The notes beneath the pieces were generated by a model. The model made no database searches. It was not told where the DNA came from and worked only from the letters and a program-made list of their open reading frames with translations. The position numbers and the translations under genes are program-made. From Acidobacteriota bacterium (GTDB taxonomy: Bacteria > Actinomycetota > Acidimicrobiia > Acidimicrobiales > SHLQ01): a stretch of 20,097 nucleotides of DNA. The stretch spans positions 1-20,097 of the forward strand of contig JADFOM010000009.1 in assembly GCA_022562835.1 (NCBI GenBank). The letters are read 5' to 3'. This document shows, piece by piece, positions 16,382-20,097 of the stretch (positions are counted from its first letter, which is position 1; every line of letters begins with the position of its first letter).

Positions 16382-17361
16382 CAGGCTGCTACCGACCGTT
16401 CGATGCCGCGCATGCGTGCGCTGCGAGCGCGAGGGTTACGTTCGATTTCGTCATCGCCGGGTCGTCGAGAGCCGCGCCACAACAGGACATAGTCAGCCTG
16501 AGGCGGTTCCACGACGTCAGGGGTGGTGTCGCGTTTGTCGTCCACGAGCGGCGAGAACGCTGCCTTCACGACACGGTCCTCACCAGAGTGGTAGGAGATA
16601 ACAACACCTCGTCCACCGGAGTCGAGTAGATCGAGTGCGCCGTCGAGGCCGGAACGCAGCACAGAAATCTCGTCGTTCACAGCGATGCGCAGGGCCTGGA
16701 AGGTGCGCCGCGCGGGATGGCGTCCTGCACGCGTGGCCGCCGGAACCGCGTCGTAGACGAGCTGGGCAAGTTCAGCCGAACCATGGATCGGCCGGGCCTC
16801 CACGATCGCCCTCGCGATCCGACCGGCATGTCGTTCGTCACCGTATTCGCGAAGAATGTCTCGCAGTGACGATTCGGACGACTCGTTTACGATGTTGGAA
16901 GCGTCACGGGGCCGAGACCGGTCCATCCGCATGTCAAGCTGGCCATCCTGGCTGTAGCTAAACCCGCGTTCGGCTCGGTCCAACTGCGGCGAACTCACGC
17001 CAAGATCGAATAGAAATCCCGAGATCGACGCGATCGAACGTTCCGCAGCAACCTCGGGCAGCTCATCGAACCTGCGATGCAGCGCCACAGACCGCGTTCC
17101 GTAGGGCTGGAGTCGTTTACGCGCCGCCGCTATCGCATCACCATCCTGGTCGAAGCCAACAATCTCGATGTGATCGAGTTCCTCGAGCAAGAGATCGCTG
17201 TGTCCGCCACCACCTAGCGTGGCGTCGATCACGATGCCAGCGGGAATCCCGCGGAGCGCGTCAAGGACCTCTGCTGCCATGACGGGCGTATGGTGAAACG
17301 CTCCGTTGGTATCGCGCCGGTCCGCCGTGTGGCCGGCCATGAAATCGTCTTGGTGCTCCAT
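16381..17361 (-). CDS. rsmH: 16S rRNA (cytosine-1402-N4) methyltransferase RsmH (MraW)
   Basis: The product has 326 residues from the ATG at 17361. It has HHTPVM at 23-28, the SAM loop DATLGGGGHS at 46-55, FLFDLGVSSPQLD and ERGFSYSQDGQLDMRMD (117-147), and a C-terminal ISYHSGEDR. RsmH methylates 16S rRNA in the decoding centre and lies at the head of dcw clusters in most bacteria. The start is uncertain: none of the candidates has a good ribosome site. An ATG at 17340 and a TTG at 17397 are in frame. Its leader contains a long RNA helix described separately. Confidence 0.95.
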   Translation of the reverse strand: MEHQDDFMAGHTADRRDTNGAFHHTPVMAAEVLDALRGIPAGIVIDATLGGGGHSDLLLEELDHIEIVGFDQDGDAIAAARKRLQPYGTRSVALHRRFDELPEVAAERSIASISGFLFDLGVSSPQLDRAERGFSYSQDGQLDMRMDRSRPRDASNIVNESSESSLRDILREYGDERHAGRIARAIVEARPIHGSAELAQLVYDAVPAATRAGRHPARRTFQALRIAVNDEISVLRSGLDGALDLLDSGGRGVVISYHSGEDRVVKAAFSPLVDDKRDTTPDVVEPPQADYVLLWRGSRRPGDDEIERNPRARSARMRGIERSVAA

Positions 17362-17403
17362 GGCGCGGGTGGCAGGAATCGGCGCGTGTCCAATCAAGTC
17401 CGG

Positions 17404-17520
17404 CTCTCGACAGTCCCCCGATCAACGGGCGCCGTCGGGATTTCTCCCCGATCGAGCATGGATGGCAAAGCGGGCGGAGTAGGGGCCTTCCAGGTGTGCT
17501 GATCGGAGGACTGTCGAAAG
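17404..17520 (-). ncRNA. Structured leader of rsmH: 23-bp helix with 71-nt loop
   Basis: The arm at 17498-17520 pairs with the arm at 17404-17426. At the DNA level they match at 20 of 23 positions. In the minus-strand transcript the other three positions are G-U wobbles, so all 23 pairs form. In the opposite transcript the same positions would be A-C mismatches. The loop contains a smaller hairpin at 17435-17451 (UCGGG/CCCGA, seven-base loop). No T-tract follows, so it is not a simple terminator. The helix ends 43 nt before the chosen rsmH start. It could control translation, processing or attenuation. Confidence 0.6.
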
Positions 17521-17613
17521 TCGTCTCAGTTGTTGCTCACGCGATCTCGATGGTTGCCTTCCTTTCCGTACGGGTTGACGAGCTGATCGGTCCGGGACGG
17601 GCATCGAGCGAAC

Positions 17614-18045
17614 TCATATCCCCATCCCCGCTGCGAACGCTTCGGCTACCTTCGCGTCGCGCTCGGCGCTGGATTCGGCCCAGCGAGTTGAGTCCCAGAT
17701 CGCTACATGGTCGCCTTGCCCCACCAAGGTCACATCTGTGTCGAGGCCGGCAAACGAGATCAATCGCTCGGGCAACAGGATGCGCCCTTGCGTATCCGGC
17801 TTGACCTGTTCGGAGTTCGAATACAGTCCATCGAGCGCCGCCTTCTCCAACGTCCCCGCTCGCACACGCTCGCGAAATCGCTCCACCGTCTGGTCGAAGG
17901 CCTCCGGCAGCCAGAGGGCCAGGCATCCCTCTGCCTGAGACAGGTAGAACGCGTTTTCGGAGCCATCCAGGTAACGCCGATACTTGGCGGGTAGCACGAC
18001 GCGACCCTTCGAGTCGAGGCTGTGTGCGTAGTTGCCAACAAACAT
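17614..18045 (-). CDS. mraZ: Transcriptional regulator MraZ
   Basis: The product has 143 residues and consists of two AbrB-like swapped-hairpin repeats: MFVGNYAHSLDSKGRVVLPAKYR at the N-terminus and PDTQGRILLPERLI in the second half. Each carries the DxxGR-type motif of the family. MraZ represses its own operon in E. coli by binding repeated TGGG-type boxes near the promoter. The start at 18045 is fixed by the near-invariant MF-x-G-x-Y opening, although GGAGG is 12 nt upstream, a long distance. It leads the dcw cluster and is followed by a 252-bp leader to rsmH. Confidence 0.97.
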   Translation of the reverse strand: MFVGNYAHSLDSKGRVVLPAKYRRYLDGSENAFYLSQAEGCLALWLPEAFDQTVERFRERVRAGTLEKAALDGLYSNSEQVKPDTQGRILLPERLISFAGLDTDVTLVGQGDHVAIWDSTRWAESSAERDAKVAEAFAAGMGI

Positions 18046-18051
18046 CGGTGG

Positions 18052-18123
18052 TCATGGCCTCCGAGCGGAGGTCGGGTGAGACGTCGGTGTGGCGCTGCGG
18101 TGTTTGCCGTGTGTGATTTGCAC
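18052..18123 (-). CDS. Possible 23-residue leader peptide before mraZ
   Basis: A GTG at 18123 opens a frame of 23 codons ending in TGA at 18052-18054, six nt before the mraZ ATG. A strong AAGGAGG (GGAGG at 18130-18134) lies six nt before the GTG, a better site than the one in front of mraZ itself. The deduced peptide is VQITHGKHRSATPTSHPTSA followed by RRP. It is not a recognised family. It may couple translation to mraZ, or the ribosome-site match may be chance. Confidence 0.35.
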   Translation of the reverse strand: MQITHGKHRSATPTSHPTSARRP

Positions 18124-18150
18124 TTACGCCCTCCTTCGTCTCCATGGCGT

Positions 18151-18177
18151 GCCACTTTATGCCCTTTCCCCCCACCA
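18151..18177 (-). promoter_or_regulatory. Candidate MraZ operator (10-bp phased G-rich boxes)
   Basis: Reading on the minus strand, TGGGG begins at 18174, GGGC at 18164 and TGGC at 18154. These are three TGG(G)-like cores ten bases apart, the spacing known for MraZ boxes. They overlap the spacer and -10 of the promoter, where a bound repressor would block RNA polymerase. The second and third cores are imperfect, so this is a candidate only. Confidence 0.45.
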
Positions 18178-18182
18178 GTCAA
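18154..18182 (-). promoter_or_regulatory. Promoter of mraZ and the dcw cluster
   Basis: A -35 element TTGACT (18177-18182) and a -10 element TAAAGT (18154-18159) are separated by exactly 17 bp on the minus strand. The match to the housekeeping sigma consensus is good (TTGAC, TAnnnT). Transcription would start near 18147, giving a leader of about 100 nt before mraZ. Confidence 0.65.
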
Positions 18183-18222
18183 CTATTCTCCACCACCTTT
18201 CATGTAATCGAACACACGTTCC

Positions 18223-18242
18223 ATCAAAAATGATCAAAAATG
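18223..18242. repeat. 10-bp tandem repeat of ATCAAAAATG
   Basis: ATCAAAAATG occurs twice in perfect tandem, placing two A-tracts one helical turn apart, about 40-60 bp upstream of the -35 element of the mraZ promoter. Phased A-tracts bend DNA and can raise promoter activity. Confidence 0.7.
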
Positions 18243-18285
18243 TCCCCTGAAACTAATTCCCAGATACTGACACGTGACGTAACTA

Positions 18286-18309
18286 CACGACGTCGTGCCC
18301 TGTCGGGCA
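18286..18309. other. 12-bp palindrome and adjoining hairpin downstream of the ligase-like gene
   Basis: CACGACGTCGTG (18286-18297) is a perfect palindrome. TGCCC/GGGCA (18296-18309) can form a five-bp stem with a four-base loop. They lie about 40-60 bp past the ligase-like stop. There is no T-tract, so termination is uncertain; the palindrome could be an operator. Confidence 0.35.
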
Positions 18310-18349
18310 TCAAGAAAAGTCGCGGTTCAACGTGGGTTGTTGTGGGGCC

Positions 18350-18997
18350 TCAGGGGAGATCTGCCCCGGCGAATTGCTCGAGCACCGCATTTCGGAGTGC
18401 TCCGGCCCGCACTCCAAGCTCGCCGTCGACGACAAGCCGTGACGCCAACTCAGCCGTCGACCCCGACAGCAGCGCCAGAAGATCGGCGTGGTGCCAACGG
18501 AGCAGACACAGTCCCTGCACCCTGATCTGATCGCGTCGGCGGCGCTGGGAAAGACCGAGCACCTTGGCCGTTCCTACGCTCAACTCGCCGTGTCCTAGAC
18601 CCGCAAAGCACACACGGCGAGCGTGCTCATCGCGCGCGGGAAAACCCTCGAACATGGACGTTTCGACATCTAGGGTCGCCAAGGCGGCATGAAATAGAGC
18701 GCCAGCCCAGCGAAACGAAGACTCGATGCCTCGTTCATCGGCCAAGCGTTGCGGCCAGATCGCGTCGATCCAAAGATGTTCGCCTGGTACCAGGAGCACC
18801 GCTCCCCCGCCCGACGAACGCTTCGTCACCGCGATATTCGCGGAACGCACCGCCGCAAGATCTAATACTTCGAAATGTTGTGCACTTCCAAGCACTACCG
18901 TCGACTCGGTCAGTTCGGCGATCATCACGGTTGGCTCGTCGACCACGAAATCCTTCAACAGGCTCTCGGCGGTTCCGCTCCCCACCTGAACTCGCAT
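18350..18997 (-). CDS. Lipoate/biotin--protein ligase A/B family protein
   Basis: The product has 215 residues from the ATG at 18997. The LplA-LipB-BirA fold is shown by TKRSSGGGAVLLVPGEHLWIDAIWP (58-82) and by VGTAKVLGLSQRR (141-153), where K145 matches the catalytic-type lysine of the family. These enzymes join lipoate, octanoate or biotin to a carrier lysine. The protein is shorter than classic LplA and lacks its accessory C-terminal domain, so the actual substrate is unknown. A GTG at 19003 would overlap the HNH stop by GTGA and is a possible alternative start. Confidence 0.8.
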   Translation of the reverse strand: MRVQVGSGTAESLLKDFVVDEPTVMIAELTESTVVLGSAQHFEVLDLAAVRSANIAVTKRSSGGGAVLLVPGEHLWIDAIWPQRLADERGIESSFRWAGALFHAALATLDVETSMFEGFPARDEHARRVCFAGLGHGELSVGTAKVLGLSQRRRRDQIRVQGLCLLRWHHADLLALLSGSTAELASRLVVDGELGVRAGALRNAVLEQFAGADLP

Positions 18998-18999
18998 GG

Positions 19000-19500
19000 T
19001 CACGCCGATGCAGCCACCGTTAGGAACTCGAGCCACTCTTCGGGAACGCGCCCGGCCTGAGCCCTGAACCAGTCGATCTCGCTTGGCCGGGACGGCTCCC
19101 GCCGCAGGGACATGCCGGCCTCGTTGGGCAACCGGTCGCGCTTACGCCCGTTGCAGCGTCGACACGCCGCGACGAGATTGTCCCAACCGAAACGTCCTCC
19201 CCGGCTGCGCGGCACGATGTGGTCGAGGCTGTCCGCCCCACGACCGCAGTACTGACACATGTGATCATCGCGCATGAAAATGACTCTGCGCGATGGGGTG
19301 TGTCGGCGTCGAGGCACATGGACGTAGCGCTCCAAGCGCACGACGGCGGGCGCATCGAAGATGTGGTGCTCGGATCGAACGAGTTCGCAACTGGGACGGA
19401 CTGTCTCCGCCTTCCCCTCAAGCACCAGGACAAGGGCGCGGATCGTAGAAACCACACACAACGGTTGAAACGTTGCATTCAGAACCAGCGCACGACGCAT
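19000..19500 (-). CDS. HNH endonuclease-family protein
   Basis: The product has 166 residues. The opening ALVLNATFQPLCVVSTIRALVLVLEGKAE is typical of a widespread chromosomal HNH group. The nuclease motif spans CQYCGRGADSLDHIVPRSRGG (82-102), followed by WDNLVAACRRCN (106-117). It has C82-x2-C85 and C113-x2-C116 as a zinc site, DH at 93-94 and N108. The group is common as a single chromosomal gene and its target is not established. An in-frame GTG at 19503 sits directly before the ATG used here. Confidence 0.88.
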   Translation of the reverse strand: MRRALVLNATFQPLCVVSTIRALVLVLEGKAETVRPSCELVRSEHHIFDAPAVVRLERYVHVPRRRHTPSRRVIFMRDDHMCQYCGRGADSLDHIVPRSRGGRFGWDNLVAACRRCNGRKRDRLPNEAGMSLRREPSRPSEIDWFRAQAGRVPEEWLEFLTVAASA

Positions 19501-19557
19501 CACACCAGCGTAGGTGCTCTGCGGCCCACCAACGGCGCAAATCCGCTGCGATCGACG

Positions 19558-19800
19558 TCAGCGCATCCTTTGCGCGGCGCGGTAACGACGACACCAACGC
19601 AGATAGGAAACGACGTCGTCAGCGTCGCGTGGACCATCGCCATACATGGCCTCCATCCGAAACTGCATGTAGGCCCTATCCGGTAAGGGAAGGAACGGAC
19701 GACGCGTCCACCAGCGCCGCGGCACGAGTCGGCCGGCCAATCCCAGGGCGGTCGGCCAGAGCGAAGGATGCCGAGCCAACGCAAGGACAGACCGGATCAT
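19558..19800 (-). CDS. Small basic protein of unknown function
   Basis: The product has 80 residues. It has a mildly hydrophobic start (LALARHPSLWPTALGLAGRL), a WW-containing basic stretch, the segment PFLPLPDRAYMQFRMEAMYGDG and a C-terminus with VVSYLRWCRRYR. I do not recognise a named family. The ATG overlaps the ROK stop by ATGA, which, with the compositional fit to its neighbours, supports it as a real gene. The LPLPD-x-AY-x-xFR region looks like a conserved core. It is followed by a 57-bp gap to the HNH gene. Confidence 0.75.
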   Translation of the reverse strand: MIRSVLALARHPSLWPTALGLAGRLVPRRWWTRRPFLPLPDRAYMQFRMEAMYGDGPRDADDVVSYLRWCRRYRAAQRMR

Positions 19801-20097
19801 CGCAGCACCTCCATGCCAAGTTCGCGAAACCCCACGGCTGCGGCGCCGATGATCGGACCATCCGCACCAAGGCCCGCTTCATCGATCGTAAGCCCCCGCG
19901 AGAACTCGATACGACAGCGGTGATCAATCTCGGTCCGTGCTGCATCGAAGAACGGTGCCCCAAATCCCAGTGCGACCGAACCAGACACAACGGCCCGCTC
20001 GAGATCCAGCAGGTTGGCGGTCGCGGCCACGGCGCGGCCGACGAGCATTCCTGTACGACGACGGACCTCGTCGTTTGCCTCGCCAGCCGGTTGCCCT
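19797..20097 (-). CDS. ROK-family sugar kinase or regulator, C-terminal part
   Basis: The frame is open to the right edge, so only the last 99 residues or so are present. GMLVGRAVAATANLLDLERAVVSGSVALGFGAPFFDAA matches the ROK C-terminal region (a helix, then NLLDP-x-x-VV-x-GG-type strand). The conserved glycine pair is replaced by SGSVA. ROK proteins include glucokinases and sugar-responsive repressors; which one cannot be told without the N-terminus. Confidence 0.75.
   Translation of the reverse strand, partial: GQPAGEANDEVRRRTGMLVGRAVAATANLLDLERAVVSGSVALGFGAPFFDAARTEIDHRCRIEFSRGLTIDEAGLGADGPIIGAAAVGFRELGMEVLR

Larger units (their letters stand above)
18046..18349. other. Regulatory gap between ligase-like gene and mraZ
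   Basis: This 304-bp stretch has no clear gene on either strand. It carries the mraZ promoter, overlapping G-rich boxes, a possible leader ORF, a 10-bp tandem repeat, a 12-bp palindrome and a small hairpin, each listed separately. The part at 18181-18285 is visibly A/T-richer than the rest of the window, as expected upstream of a strong promoter. Confidence 0.8.

Noticed and set aside
16295..16629. Plus-strand frames opposite rsmH and ftsL
   Set aside because: They are shadows of high-GC genes on the other strand, rich in arginine, with no recognisable domain.
17422..17604. Sixty-codon minus-strand frame in the mraZ-rsmH gap
   Set aside because: It has no ribosome site, shows low-complexity arginine/serine composition and overlaps the RNA helix; no family features.

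Overview
This window is a compact, high-GC bacterial division and cell-wall (dcw) cluster. Every recognised gene lies on the minus strand, so the cluster reads from right to left. The gene set points to an actinobacterium: FtsZ is followed by pgeF, yggS, sepF, yggT and divIVA, ftsA is absent, and a murein-synthesis operon begins at mraZ. Many genes start with GTG and overlap by ATGA, GTGA or TGATG. My best guess is a deep actinobacterial lineage such as Acidimicrobiia. That placement is inference from gene order and style, because no rRNA or phylogenetic marker was compared.

Layout in the direction of transcription. (1) 20097-18350 holds the C-terminal part of a ROK-family sugar kinase or regulator, a small unknown protein, an HNH endonuclease-like protein and a lipoate/biotin ligase-family protein. 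(2) 18349-18046 is the main regulatory gap. It carries a good promoter (TTGACT, 17 bp, TAAAGT), G-rich repeats inside that promoter that could be an MraZ operator, and a possible 23-codon leader ORF. (3) 18045-5657 holds mraZ, rsmH, an ftsL-like gene, ftsI, murE, mraY, murD, ftsW, murG, murC and murB. From rsmH to murB every gene pair overlaps by 1-8 bp. (4) 5650-3623 holds ftsQ and ftsZ. (5) 3607-425 holds pgeF, yggS, sepF, yggT and divIVA. (6) 264-1 holds the start of a lysine/alanine-rich protein with a nearly perfect 30-bp tandem repeat, cut by the window edge.

The genes work as one programme. MurC, MurD and MurE build the UDP-MurNAc peptide, with MurB supplying UDP-MurNAc. MraY and MurG make lipid I and lipid II. 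FtsW polymerises lipid II and FtsI cross-links it at the septum. FtsQ and the FtsL-like protein link this synthase to the FtsZ ring, SepF anchors FtsZ to the membrane, and DivIVA marks poles or septa. PgeF edits mis-built precursors. MraZ is the likely regulator at the head of the cluster.

The cluster is mostly orthodox. The points that stand out are: no murF between murE and mraY; a 23-bp RNA helix in the mraZ-rsmH gap that pairs fully only in the sense transcript; the G-rich repeats overlapping the mraZ promoter; the leader ORF; and the homogenised repeats in the basic protein at the left edge. I found no mobile element, CRISPR array, tRNA or rRNA.
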